A DNA stretch of 52,193 bases. Origin: Nitrospirota bacterium. Lineage in GTDB: Bacteria; Nitrospirota; Thermodesulfovibrionia; Thermodesulfovibrionales; UBA1546. Both the position numbers and the translations under genes were made by a program. A model generated the notes under the pieces. It did not search any database and was not told the origin of the DNA. It saw only the letters and a list, made by a program, of their open reading frames with translations. Positions within the stretch are counted from its first letter, which is position 1, and the number at the start of each line of letters is the position of its first letter. The DNA lies in assembly GCA_016208915.1 (NCBI GenBank), contig JACQXE010000024.1, positions 1 through 52,193 of the forward strand. The letters run 5' to 3'. This document shows positions 1 through 6,998 of this stretch, piece by piece.

Positions 1-1
1 G

Positions 2-472
2 GAGGAGACAGTAGAGGTAATCTTAAGCCATGTGCTAAAAGGCAAGGACATCGCATTCCCAACCCTCGGAGACCCTCTCCTTTACAGCACATTTTTTTAT
101 ATCCATGATAAACTTTTAAATTTATTGCCTTCACTTCAGGTGGTTATTGTCCCTGGAGTTTCCTCAATGAGTGCATCTTCAGCATCAGCAGGGATGCCTT
201 TATGTCTTGGGAGTGAAAGGTTAGCGCTTCTACCCGCCACATATGAAGAAGAGAAGCTAAAAGAAACCCTCCTTAGTTTTGATACGGTTATCTTAATGAA
301 GGTTAATAAGATATTTGACAAAATACTTGGTATTCTTGAGGAGTTGGGGCTTGTAGATTCTGCGGTAGTCGTAGAGATGGCAAGCACAGACAAGGAAAGG
401 ATTATAAAAGATCTGCGGTCAATCAAAGGTGAGAACCTACATTACTTTACAACGATGATAATAAAAAAATGA
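2..472 (+). CDS. cbiL: Precorrin-2 / cobalt-factor II C20-methyltransferase, 5' end outside the window
   Basis: SAM-dependent enzyme that methylates C20 of cobalt-factor II (precorrin-2) in the corrin pathway; cytosolic. The frame is open from base 2 and runs into a GDPLLYSTF segment, the SAM-binding motif of this family, so the true start lies upstream and the first methionine-like codon (GTG at 32) is internal. VPGVSSMSASSASAGMPL and the FDTVILMKV strand are also typical of CobI/CbiL. About 157 residues are visible of a protein usually near 230. The stop overlaps the next start (ATGA), so translation is probably coupled to cbiF. The 3' end is intact. Identity is firm; the cobalt-first form is inferred from the CbiG next door. 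Confidence 0.9.
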   Translation, partial: EETVEVILSHVLKGKDIAFPTLGDPLLYSTFFYIHDKLLNLLPSLQVVIVPGVSSMSASSASAGMPLCLGSERLALLPATYEEEKLKETLLSFDTVILMKVNKIFDKILGILEELGLVDSAVVVEMASTDKERIIKDLRSIKGENLHYFTTMIIKK

Positions 473-1224
473 GTAAAGTCTATTTCATAGGAGCAGGCCC
501 TGGAGATCCTGAGCTTATAACAATCAGGGGCAGAAAAATCATCGATGCTGCTGATGTTGTGATCTATGCAGGAAGCCTTGTCAATCCTGAACTCCTCGAA
601 GGCATAAAGGCAGAGATATTTAATTCTTCAAAAATGATTCTTGATGAGATAGTAGAGATTATGAGGAATTCAACAGACAACGGCAGAACTGTCGCCAGAC
701 TTCATACAGGGGACACATCATTTTACAGTGCCGTATCAGAACAGATAGAAAGACTTCGTGCATTAAACATAGAATATGAAGTTATTCCCGGTGTTTCATC
801 TGCAATGGCTGGCGCAGCAGTACTCGGACAGGAGCTTACCATACCAGAGATAACTCAGACAGTGATATTTACCAGAATTGAAGGAAGAACCCCTGTGCCT
901 GAAATGGAAAAGCTTAGCGAGTTAGCAAAACACAGAGCAACAATGGTGATCTTTCTGAGTGTAAGAATGATCGAAAAGGTAAGAGATGAATTGCTTCAGG
1001 GTTATCCTGAAGACACACCTGTTGTAATTATTGAAAAGGCAACATGGAAGGAACAGAAAGTTGTAAGAGGACAGTTAAAGGACATCGTAATGTTAGTTAA
1101 GGATGCAGGCATTAAAAAGACCGCATTGATCTATATCGGAGATGCGCTGAGGGCATCAGCAGAATCGCTGGGGAAGAAATCAAGGCTTTATAATAAGGGT
1201 TTTAAACATGGATACAGACAATAA
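469..1224 (+). CDS. cbiF: Cobalt-precorrin-4 C11-methyltransferase
   Basis: Methylates C11 of cobalt-precorrin-4 in anaerobic cobalamin synthesis. It is 251 residues, normal length for CbiF/CobM. The N-terminus carries the VYFIGAGPGDPELIT nucleotide-binding loop and a YAGSLV segment diagnostic of this methyltransferase; HTGDTSFYSA (about residues 80-89) and VIPGVSSAMAGAA (about 105-117) are the remaining SAM-pocket motifs. It starts inside the cbiL stop (ATGA) and its end overlaps the cbiG start by 17 bases, so the three genes form one operon. No repeat insertion is seen, unlike its downstream neighbours. Confidence 0.93.
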   Translation: MSKVYFIGAGPGDPELITIRGRKIIDAADVVIYAGSLVNPELLEGIKAEIFNSSKMILDEIVEIMRNSTDNGRTVARLHTGDTSFYSAVSEQIERLRALNIEYEVIPGVSSAMAGAAVLGQELTIPEITQTVIFTRIEGRTPVPEMEKLSELAKHRATMVIFLSVRMIEKVRDELLQGYPEDTPVVIIEKATWKEQKVVRGQLKDIVMLVKDAGIKKTALIYIGDALRASAESLGKKSRLYNKGFKHGYRQ

Positions 1225-2446
1225 AACTGCAATATTTTACATAACAGATAACGGTCTTAACCTTGCAGAAAGGCTCAAAGGGCTTTATCCTGAAGCTTAT
1301 ATCTCAAAGTTTAAACCAGAAACTATAACTGGAATTTGGGAAGAATACAGAAGAATCATTTTTATTATGGCAACAGGTATTGTCGTAAGGACTATTGCAC
1401 CACTAATAAAAGACAAAAGGATAGACCCGGCTGTTATTGTTCTTGATGAAAAAGAGGAATATGCCATAAGCCTTTTAAGCGGTCATCTTGGAGGCGCAAA
1501 TAAGATTGCACGGGAGATTGCAGGTTTTCTTGGCGGACAGGCAGTTGTTACAACAGCATCGGATGTTAACAACCTGCCCGCCATAGATCTATGGGCAAGG
1601 GAGAATGGTCTGATTATAGAGAACTGGGATATAATCCCTCAAGTCGTAACAAGGTTTTTAAACAATAATACATTAAGGATTTATTCCGAGATTGATATAA
1701 AACTGTCTAAAGAGTTTTTTATGGTAGATAATCCGCAATATGCTGATATGCTGATTACAAATAAAAAGGAGATAGGTTTAAATGTCATTCCCGTGAAAAC
1801 GGGAATCCAGAAGAAAAAGACAAAAGAACTGGATTCCTGCTTCCGCAGGAATGACGAAAAACAGACCATCTACCAATTTTATCTCCGACCTAAAAATCTG
1901 ATTGTAGGAATTGGCTGTAACAGCGGGACCTCTGCAGGTGAGATTGAAGATGCTGTGAAAAGAGTGCTGGCTGAAAAAAATTTCTCTTTCCTCTCAATTC
2001 ATAGTGTCGCAACAATTGACATCAAGGCAGATGAGAAAGGCCTTAATGAATTTGTCCGGGCATATGGATTTTCCATAAAGACATTTGCTGCTGATGAGTT
2101 GAACAGCTTAAAGGGCATTCAAAAATCAGCGTTAGTCTTTAAGACCACAGGCGCTTATGCAGTGGCAGAGCCAGCAGCATTGCTTGCATCAGGTAGTAAT
2201 AACGTGCTTGTACCAAAACAAAAGATAGGTAATGTAACAGTAGCAGTAGCGGAATTAAGATCAGAGCACAGAGCAAAGAACATGGAACAAAGACAGAAAG
2301 GTAAATTATACATCGTTGGCACCGGGCCAGGAGGCATTGCCCACATTACACCTTATGCACAAAATGCTATAAGAAAATCCGATGTGATAGTGGGATACAG
2401 TACCTATCTTGATTTGATACAGGGGCTCATTAAAGATAAAGAATGA
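1208..2446 (+). CDS. cbiG: Cobalt-precorrin-5A hydrolase CbiG, fused to the truncated start of CbiH
   Basis: CbiG opens the lactone ring of cobalt-precorrin-5A and releases acetaldehyde. Residues about 45-125 hold the N-terminal domain (MATGIVVRTIAPLI, SLLSGHLGGANKIA). The C-terminal domain begins at PKNLIVGIGCNSGTSAGEI (about residue 230) and extends to about 355. Between them, residues about 193-218 are encoded by a dispersed palindromic repeat inserted in frame (VIPVKTGIQ ... LDSCFRRND), exactly at the interdomain linker. From about residue 366 the frame continues into KLYIVGTGPG and VGYSTYLDLIQ, the N-terminus of CbiH, then stops. A CbiG-CbiH fusion is therefore the likely ancestral state. 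The CbiG part looks intact apart from the linker insert. Confidence 0.9.
   Translation: MDTDNKTAIFYITDNGLNLAERLKGLYPEAYISKFKPETITGIWEEYRRIIFIMATGIVVRTIAPLIKDKRIDPAVIVLDEKEEYAISLLSGHLGGANKIAREIAGFLGGQAVVTTASDVNNLPAIDLWARENGLIIENWDIIPQVVTRFLNNNTLRIYSEIDIKLSKEFFMVDNPQYADMLITNKKEIGLNVIPVKTGIQKKKTKELDSCFRRNDEKQTIYQFYLRPKNLIVGIGCNSGTSAGEIEDAVKRVLAEKNFSFLSIHSVATIDIKADEKGLNEFVRAYGFSIKTFAADELNSLKGIQKSALVFKTTGAYAVAEPAALLASGSNNVLVPKQKIGNVTVAVAELRSEHRAKNMEQRQKGKLYIVGTGPGGIAHITPYAQNAIRKSDVIVGYSTYLDLIQGLIKDKE
1784..1855. repeat. Palindromic GTCATTCC-type repeat inserted in frame in cbiG
   Basis: A 72-bp element running from GTCATTCCCGTGAAAACGGG to CTTCCGCAGGAATGAC, made of two small hairpins and ending in inverted GTCATTCC/GGAATGAC termini. 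Seventy-two bases is a multiple of three, so cbiG stays open across it. Related copies lie at 4993-5085 and 10382-10462, both non-coding. Confidence 0.92.
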
Positions 2447-2460
2447 GATGCTTAGAAACA

Positions 2461-2549
2461 GTAACGAGTTATTAGTAACGAGTAACAAGTTAAAGAACAA
2501 AAAGGATTCCGAAGGCTCGTCACTCGTCACTCGTTACTCGTCACTTGTT
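2461..2549. repeat. Inverted 'taacgagt / actcgtta' repeat across the cbiH break
   Basis: The left half (2461-2489) repeats units like GTAACGAGT; the right half (2516-2549) repeats their reverse complement, ACTCGTCACTCG. It is a hairpin-forming repeat that replaces the middle of cbiH. The same family recurs inside ybeY at 29327-29356. Confidence 0.85.
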
Positions 2550-2966
2550 GATGTTGAAGTCATCCCCGGCGTCTCTGCCTTGAATGCCTGTGCCGCAAGG
2601 CTTGGAGCGCCGCTAATGCATGATTTCGCATGTATAAGTCTATCAGACAGGCTAACACCATGGGGTACGATAGAAAAAAGAATTGAGACAGCATCATTGG
2701 CTGATTTTGTAATTGTTCTTTACAATCCAAAAAGTACAGGAAGAACAGAACACATTAATAGAGCAAGGGATATTATTTTAAAATACAGACATCCCGAGAC
2801 ACCCGTAGGGATAGTACGGGCTGCAATGAGAGAGGACGAGAAGATAACAATCACAAACCTTAAAAATATGCTTAACAATGATATTGATATGCAGACGACT
2901 ATTATAATAGGCAATTCTCAGACATTCATATGGAATGGATGGATGATTACCCCGAGGGGATATGAA

Positions 2967-2975
2967 AGGAGGTGA
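2967..2975 (+). promoter_or_regulatory. Full-consensus ribosome-binding site for the 53-residue peptide gene
   Basis: AGGAGGTGA is perfectly complementary to the usual 16S rRNA 3' end and lies six bases before the ATG at 2982. It overlaps the cbiH stop codon. It is the strongest site noticed in the window and supports the small gene as real and highly translated. Confidence 0.85.
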
Positions 2976-2981
2976 GAGAAT

Positions 2982-3143
2982 ATGAATAAGATGAAAACCA
3001 CTACTTCTAAGAAAAAACACAGCAACGGCGTGAAATCAAAGGCTCATGCCATTTCTTATCATTTGAAATGCGCAAAGACAGCCAACGGCTTGACCCACTT
3101 CGTGATGTATGGCGATGTTCCGAACAAGAAGATGCCGTTATAG
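2982..3143 (+). CDS. Small peptide, probable RiPP precursor (CbpA-like)
   Basis: A 53-residue, lysine- and histidine-rich peptide. It starts MNKMKTTTSKKKHSNG, has a single Cys at position 30 (SYHLKCAKTANG) and ends GDVPNKKMPL; histidines fall at 13, 22, 27 and 39. It has no signal peptide or membrane segment. A perfect ribosome-binding site precedes it and a radical SAM/SPASM enzyme gene follows, the usual arrangement for a precursor and its modifying enzyme. I recall NCBI family names 'modified peptide precursor CbpA' and 'peptide-modifying radical SAM enzyme CbpB' for such a pair near cobalamin genes, but cannot check the match. Placement after cbiH and before the cobalamin riboswitch suggests a cobalt or corrinoid role; that is inference. 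The site and type of modification are unknown. Confidence 0.75.
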   Translation: MNKMKTTTSKKKHSNGVKSKAHAISYHLKCAKTANGLTHFVMYGDVPNKKMPL

Positions 3144-3165
3144 GTGCAGGAAGCGGAGAGCGTGT

Positions 3166-3222
3166 GACTCGGAGACACGGAGAAAAAATCTACCGTGTCT
3201 TCCTTCCACTGTGTCTCCGATT
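3166..3222. repeat. Inverted repeat between the peptide gene and the radical SAM gene
   Basis: GACTCGGAGACACGGAG is answered by CTGTGTCTCCGATTC across a short centre. It is one of two palindromic repeats filling the 190-base gap. It could act as an attenuator between the abundant peptide message and the enzyme message, or be an inert dispersed repeat. Confidence 0.75.
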
Positions 3223-3243
3223 CTTCTCCTGCAGAAGAAGTTT

Positions 3244-3297
3244 GTAGCCGCAACCTTTAGGTTGCGTAATATATCGCAGGCTAAAGCCTGCGGCTAC
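3244..3297. repeat. GTAGCCGCA...GCGGCTAC palindromic repeat
   Basis: Two tandem hairpins (CGCAACCTTTAGGTTGCG and CGCAGGCTAAAGCCTGCG) lie inside outer GTAGCCG/CGGCTAC arms. This is a compact double-hairpin dispersed repeat about 20 bases before the ribosome-binding site of the radical SAM gene. Confidence 0.88.
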
Positions 3298-3333
3298 GCA
3301 AATGAAATGCAATAAAATAAGGAGAATAAAGAA

Positions 3334-4668
3334 ATGAATAACAATCGTGGTCTTTCTTTTTCTGATATCAACACTGACTGGAAGTTGGCTCTCGATGCTG
3401 ATAATGTGTTCTGGGGACTTATACCCAAAAATGGCGAAAGCGATTTCCTGCTGCCGGATGACCTGATAACACTGTACAAAGATAAAAGAAGCCATTTTGA
3501 TAAAGATCTTTATGATTTCAGATTTAAAACAGACTTAAATTGCATATACATCGACCCTACTGACAGATGTAATGCAAACTGTACCTACTGTTACATTCCT
3601 CCGAAGATGAGGAAACACGGCACCCAGATGAGCGGCAAAGAGTTAAATGCTGCGTTGAAGAAGATTGCCCAGCACTTTAAAAATGCAAAGAAAAAACCGG
3701 TGATTGTTTTTCACGCTGCTGAGCCGCTGCTGGTGAAAGATATCCTGTTTGACTGCATAAAAAAATTCAGCGCCAAATTCGTTTTCGGCATTCAGACAAA
3801 TACACTCCTTCTCGAAAAAAGAGATGTGGAGTTTATGAAAAAATACAGAGTCGGCGTAGGCATATCGCTTGACGCGCCCGATGCTCATACAAACAATCTC
3901 TCAAGGGTAACGGCAAAAAGCAGAGGCAATTTTGATAAAGCTGTTCAGGCATTAGACTGGTTTAAAGGCTATGAAGGGTTGAATGTAATCTCGACTGTCA
4001 CAAGGTTCAATGTCAAAAAGCTTTCAGAGCATGTAAGATTTCTTCATAAGAAAAGAGTGCCGTGCATACTTTTGAACCCTGTAAGGGTGACACAGAAACA
4101 GGCATTGAAACAGAAGCCGGATGAAAAGGAGTTTGCGAAAGAATTAATACGGGCAGTTGAAACGGCAATAGAGCTTACAAAGAAGTCAGGCAGGCAGATC
4201 GTTGTAGGCAACTTTGCAAATGTCATCCTCGCAATAATATCGCCTGTCGCCAGACGCATGATGTGTGACATCTCTCCTTGCGGCGGAGGAAGGACATTTC
4301 TTACAATCACTGCAAACGGCGATATGGTTCCTTGCGGAGAGTTTATCGGCTTCAAAGAATTCTCAGGAGGGAACATCTTCGAGACATCGATTTCAAAGGC
4401 AATGAACTCAGAGCCCTTCAGAAAAATAAGGGCAAGAATTGTGGAAAAAATTGACGGGTGCGATGCCTGTGATTACAGAAATATATGTGGTTCTCCATGC
4501 CCTGCAGAGTTATATGCACGAGGTAATATGTACCAGCCGGCAATATTTTGTGAGTTCTATAAGGAGATAATAAGATATGCATTTAAATTAATAGCTGAAG
4601 GCAAAGTTAAATATCTACTGAGGAAAGATTCAATGGGACAGCTTAGATATGAGTATAAATATGCGTAA
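3334..4668 (+). CDS. Radical SAM/SPASM peptide-modifying enzyme (CbpB-like)
   Basis: A 444-residue radical SAM enzyme. The CxxxCxxC cluster motif is at Cys79, Cys83 and Cys86 (DRCNANCTYCY). GISLDAP and STVTRFN follow the usual barrel order. The C-terminal third is a SPASM domain with many cysteines: MMCDISPCGGG, GDMVPCGEF, then CDACDYRNICGSPC and a last Cys near IFCEFYKEI, fit to hold auxiliary Fe-S clusters. Such enzymes install thioether, C-C or epimer changes in ribosomal peptides; the likely substrate is the 53-residue peptide upstream. AAGGAG at 3318-3323 precedes the chosen ATG. A cobalamin riboswitch follows the stop. SPASM proteins also include sulfatase-maturating (anSME) enzymes, but no sulfatase is near. 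Confidence 0.85.
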   Translation: MNNNRGLSFSDINTDWKLALDADNVFWGLIPKNGESDFLLPDDLITLYKDKRSHFDKDLYDFRFKTDLNCIYIDPTDRCNANCTYCYIPPKMRKHGTQMSGKELNAALKKIAQHFKNAKKKPVIVFHAAEPLLVKDILFDCIKKFSAKFVFGIQTNTLLLEKRDVEFMKKYRVGVGISLDAPDAHTNNLSRVTAKSRGNFDKAVQALDWFKGYEGLNVISTVTRFNVKKLSEHVRFLHKKRVPCILLNPVRVTQKQALKQKPDEKEFAKELIRAVETAIELTKKSGRQIVVGNFANVILAIISPVARRMMCDISPCGGGRTFLTITANGDMVPCGEFIGFKEFSGGNIFETSISKAMNSEPFRKIRARIVEKIDGCDACDYRNICGSPCPAELYARGNMYQPAIFCEFYKEIIRYAFKLIAEGKVKYLLRKDSMGQLRYEYKYA

Positions 4669-4671
4669 ATA

Positions 4672-4888
4672 ATGCTGCCTTTGGCAGCACAAATGAAGTA
4701 TCTGAGGGGAATCCCGTGAGAAACGGGAACTGCCCCGCAACTGTGAAGGGAACGAAAGCCATTAAAAATAGTGAATAGTGAACAGTGATTAGTGAATAGT
4801 AAAACTGACACTGAACACCGACACTGGCCACTGGTAATAACTGGGAAGGCCGGCGAGTAGGACGCCCTGAGTCAGGAGACCCTTGATA
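4672..4888 (+). promoter_or_regulatory. Cobalamin riboswitch upstream of the TonB-dependent receptor
   Basis: It shows the B12-element hallmarks in order: a GAGGGGAATCCC / GAAACGGGAA arm, ACTGCCCCGCAACTGTGA (4729-4746), GCCACTGG (4827-4834), GGGAAGGCCGGCGAGTAGGA (4843-4862) and GAGTCAGGAGACC (4870-4882). The segment between the CAACTGTGA box and GCCACTGG is unusually long and made of tandem-like repeats (see separate entry). It should switch off btuB-tonB when cobalamin is plentiful. Exact edges are approximate. Confidence 0.92.
4770..4829. repeat. Tandem-like 'agtgaata / gacactg' repeats inside the riboswitch
   Basis: Units such as GTGAATAGTGAACAGTGATT are followed by GACACTGAACACCGACACTG. 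They sit in the variable region of the riboswitch, leaving conserved boxes on both sides intact. The family looks the same as the one encoding CSLFTIHSSLL in the btuB signal peptide (opposite strand). Confidence 0.8.
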
Positions 4889-4928
4889 CCTCTCAAAACT
4901 AATACCCTTCGAGGGAAGAGGAGTTTTT
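4889..4928 (+). terminator. Possible intrinsic terminator of the riboswitch expression platform
   Basis: CCTCT (4889-4893) can pair with AGAGG (4917-4921) around an inner CCCTTCGAGGG hairpin, followed by AGTTTTT. It lies just after the last conserved riboswitch box, where a switchable terminator is expected. The stem is weak in places. Confidence 0.5.
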
Positions 4929-4962
4929 ATGAGACGAGATACAGGATAGTCATCAGTCAATG

Positions 4963-4989
4963 GTAGGGGCGAGGTAACCTCACCCCTAC
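4963..4989. repeat. Palindrome GTAGGGGCGAGG...CCTCACCCCTAC
   Basis: A near-perfect 27-base inverted repeat with a very short centre, first of three hairpin repeats stacked between the riboswitch and btuB. It could form a stable stem in the leader RNA. Confidence 0.85.
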
Positions 4990-4992
4990 TCT

Positions 4993-5085
4993 GTCATTCC
5001 GCACTTGATGCGGAATCCAGGATTTTCTGTGAAAACAGGGATCCAGACATATGATTTACTGGATTCCCACTTTCGTGGGAATGAC
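4993..5085. repeat. GTCATTCC-type composite palindromic repeat
   Basis: It starts GTCATTCCGCACTTGATGCG and ends with GTGGGAATGAC, with an inner hairpin pair. It has the same termini as the copy inside cbiG (1784-1855) and the one before hemC (10382-10462). The inner parts differ but stay self-complementary. Confidence 0.9.
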
Positions 5086-5096
5086 ACAAAGAAAAT

Positions 5097-5114
5097 CCTG
5101 TAGCGAGCTACAGG
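5097..5114. repeat. Short palindrome CCTGTAGCGAGCTACAGG
   Basis: An 18-base near-perfect inverted repeat about 40 bases before the btuB start. It is the third hairpin in the stacked repeat block of the leader. Confidence 0.75.
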
Positions 5115-5154
5115 GAATTGTCGAGTTAAAAATTTAAATTTAGGAGGAAAACTA

Positions 5155-6997
5155 ATGAATAGATTTTGGCTAATGATTCTGTCCTTAACTTGTTCACTGT
5201 TTACTATTCACAGTTCCTTGTTGTGGGCAGAGAAAAAGATAAAGATTGAAGAGGTTATTGTTACTGCGGCAAAGATTGAGGAGGCTGTTGAGGAGACAAC
5301 GAGCGACGTTATCGTGGTTAGGGGTGAGGACATAAAGAAGATGAATGTTGAGTTTGTGACAGATGTCTTCAGGAAAATTCCGGAGATAAACCTTGTCCAG
5401 AATGGAGGTTCCGGAGGGAATGCAGGAGTTTTTCTCAGAGGTGCAGACACAAAGCACAGCCTTGTGATGATAGACGGAGTAAAGGTAAAAAGCACAACAA
5501 CAGGCTCATTCGATTTTTCAGGTATAAATGTAGATGACATAGAGAGGATTGAGATAGTTAAAGGCTCTCAGAGCACCCTCTATGGCTCTGAGGCAATGGC
5601 AGGCGTAATAAATATTATCACAAAGAAGGGAGAGGGCAAACCCAAGATTGATGCTTCTTTAGAAACAGGGTCATATGGAACCTATAAACCCTCTGTCAGC
5701 ATCTCAGGCGGCAGTAAGAAGCTGGAGGCTTACAGGTTCTTACTACCACACTGACGGCTTCTCAAAGGCAAAGAGCGGGGTTGAGAGGGACGGATACAGA
5801 AATGCCTCACTTTCCGGCAGATTCGGGGTTAAGCCTTCTGAGAAAACGGAGTTCGAGCTTTCAGGTAAATACTACTATGACCGCTCCGAACTCGACGGCT
5901 ATAATTATTTAAGAAGGCAGACAACGGATGACGTAAATTATGTCCAGCATGGGAACCACTACATGTTTTCGGGAAAGGGGAAATTCTATCTCGTCAAAAA
6001 CTGGGAGCAGATACTTACGTTGTCAACTGTAAAGGACGCGCTCAAAGGCAGAGACCCGGACACTTCATCCAACAACTCTGATGTGACTACAGGGATGAAC
6101 ACTGCTGACTGACAAAATAATTTCTATCTCACGGATGCGTATGTGCTGACAGCAGGCGCTGAATACAGAAACGAGAAGGGAAGGAATAAGGGGAACTTTG
6201 ACGATTCTGTTAATAACAGGGCGCTGTATCTCAATAACAAGCTTAAGCTTTTCAAGGATAGCCTTATCCTGAATACAGGGCTCAGGTACGACAACCATGA
6301 AACAGCAGGGAGCAAGACAACTTACAGGGTCGGTGCACTTTATGACATAAAGCCGGTTGACCTCAAGATTAAGGGAAGCTATGGAACAGGATTCAGGGCG
6401 CCGTCTCTCAATGATCTCTTCTATCCTTTTTATGGCAACCTGACCCTTAAACCGGAGGAAACCACAGCATGGGATATCGGACTTGAGAAGGGAATTATGA
6501 AGGACAGGGCAACGCTGTCTCTCACATATTTCGAGCAGAGGTATAAGAACCTTATACAGACGGATCCGATGACATGGCTGGCAGCCAACATAGCAAGAGC
6601 AGAAGTTAAAGGTATAGAGGCTGATGCGGTTCTAAAACTTACCTCAAATGTGAATGTGAAGGCAGGATACACTTACCTTGATGCAAAAGACAAGGACACG
6701 AATCAGAGGCTCACAAGAAGGCCTCAGGATAAATTCGGCTTTGGCGCAGATTATCTTGGAAAGGATATGTCGCTTGGTGCAAGCTACACATTCGTGAGCG
6801 AGAGATATGATTCTTCTGTGAGAAGGGACCTCACCTCTTATCATCTTGTGAATATGAGCGGAAGTTATAAACTTACAAAATGGCCCTCGATATTCGGAAG
6901 GGTTGAAAACCTCTTTGATGCAAATTACGAAGAGGCAGGAAGTTATAAAACTCCCGGGTTTTCGATATATGGGGGGATAAGGATAGCAACACTATAA
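5155..6997 (+). pseudogene. btuB: TonB-dependent outer-membrane receptor, BtuB-like, with frameshift and in-frame stop
   Basis: By position a corrinoid (B12) importer: a 22-strand outer-membrane barrel with N-terminal plug, powered by TonB. EEVIVTAAKIEEAVEETTSDVIVV is the TonB-box/plug start (quoted here as EEVIVTAAK); the plug continues through FLRGADTKHSLVMIDGVK and GSQSTLYGSEAMAGVINIIT. The frame shifts near 5700-5735, where SGGSKKLEA should run on to LTGSYYHTDGFS one frame over. A TGA at 6110-6112 interrupts ...GMNTAD before QNNFYLTDAY, where Trp (TGG) would fit. The remainder continues to a typical barrel end, RIATL. The signal peptide (LTCSLFTIHSSLLWA) is partly made of a dispersed repeat. 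It starts after AGGAGG at 5141-5146. The two lesions may be genuine decay or sequencing error. Confidence 0.85.
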
Positions 6998-6998
6998 G

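Larger units (their letters stand above)
2303..2975 (+). pseudogene. cbiH: Precorrin-3B / cobalt-precorrin-3 C17-methyltransferase, disrupted
   Basis: CbiH contracts the ring by methylating C17. The N-terminal piece (KLYIVGTGPG to DLIQGLIKDKE) is fused to CbiG and ends at TGA 2444-2446. The C-terminal piece, in another frame from 2448, has VDVEVIPGVSALNACAARLG, APLMHDFACISLSD, LYNPKSTGR and the normal end MITPRGYERR. The family's middle part, with its GDxGxYGMAG SAM-binding segment, is missing; in its place are about 90 bases of inverted, tandem-like repeat (2461-2549). So the gene carries both a frame change and loss of a catalytic segment. It could be a real pseudogene, with CbiH supplied elsewhere, or an assembly collapse around the repeat. 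The TGA of this frame is part of the next gene's ribosome-binding site. Confidence 0.75.

Noticed and set aside
1681-1869. Minus-strand small frame over the cbiG insert
   Set aside because: It exists because the palindromic repeat is open in both directions; such frames are common annotation artefacts.
3109-3315. Plus-strand 68-codon frame overlapping the peptide gene
   Set aside because: It runs through two palindromic repeats, is Arg/Cys-rich by composition and has no ribosome-binding site; the frame starting at 2982 has a perfect one.
5690-5740. Programmed frameshift in btuB
   Set aside because: No slippery heptamer or downstream pseudoknot was recognised at the frame change, and a second lesion exists in the same gene.
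6110-6112. Selenocysteine or Trp recoding of the btuB TGA
   Set aside because: No selenocysteine hairpin is visible after it, TonB receptors do not use selenocysteine, and TGA ends genes elsewhere in the window.
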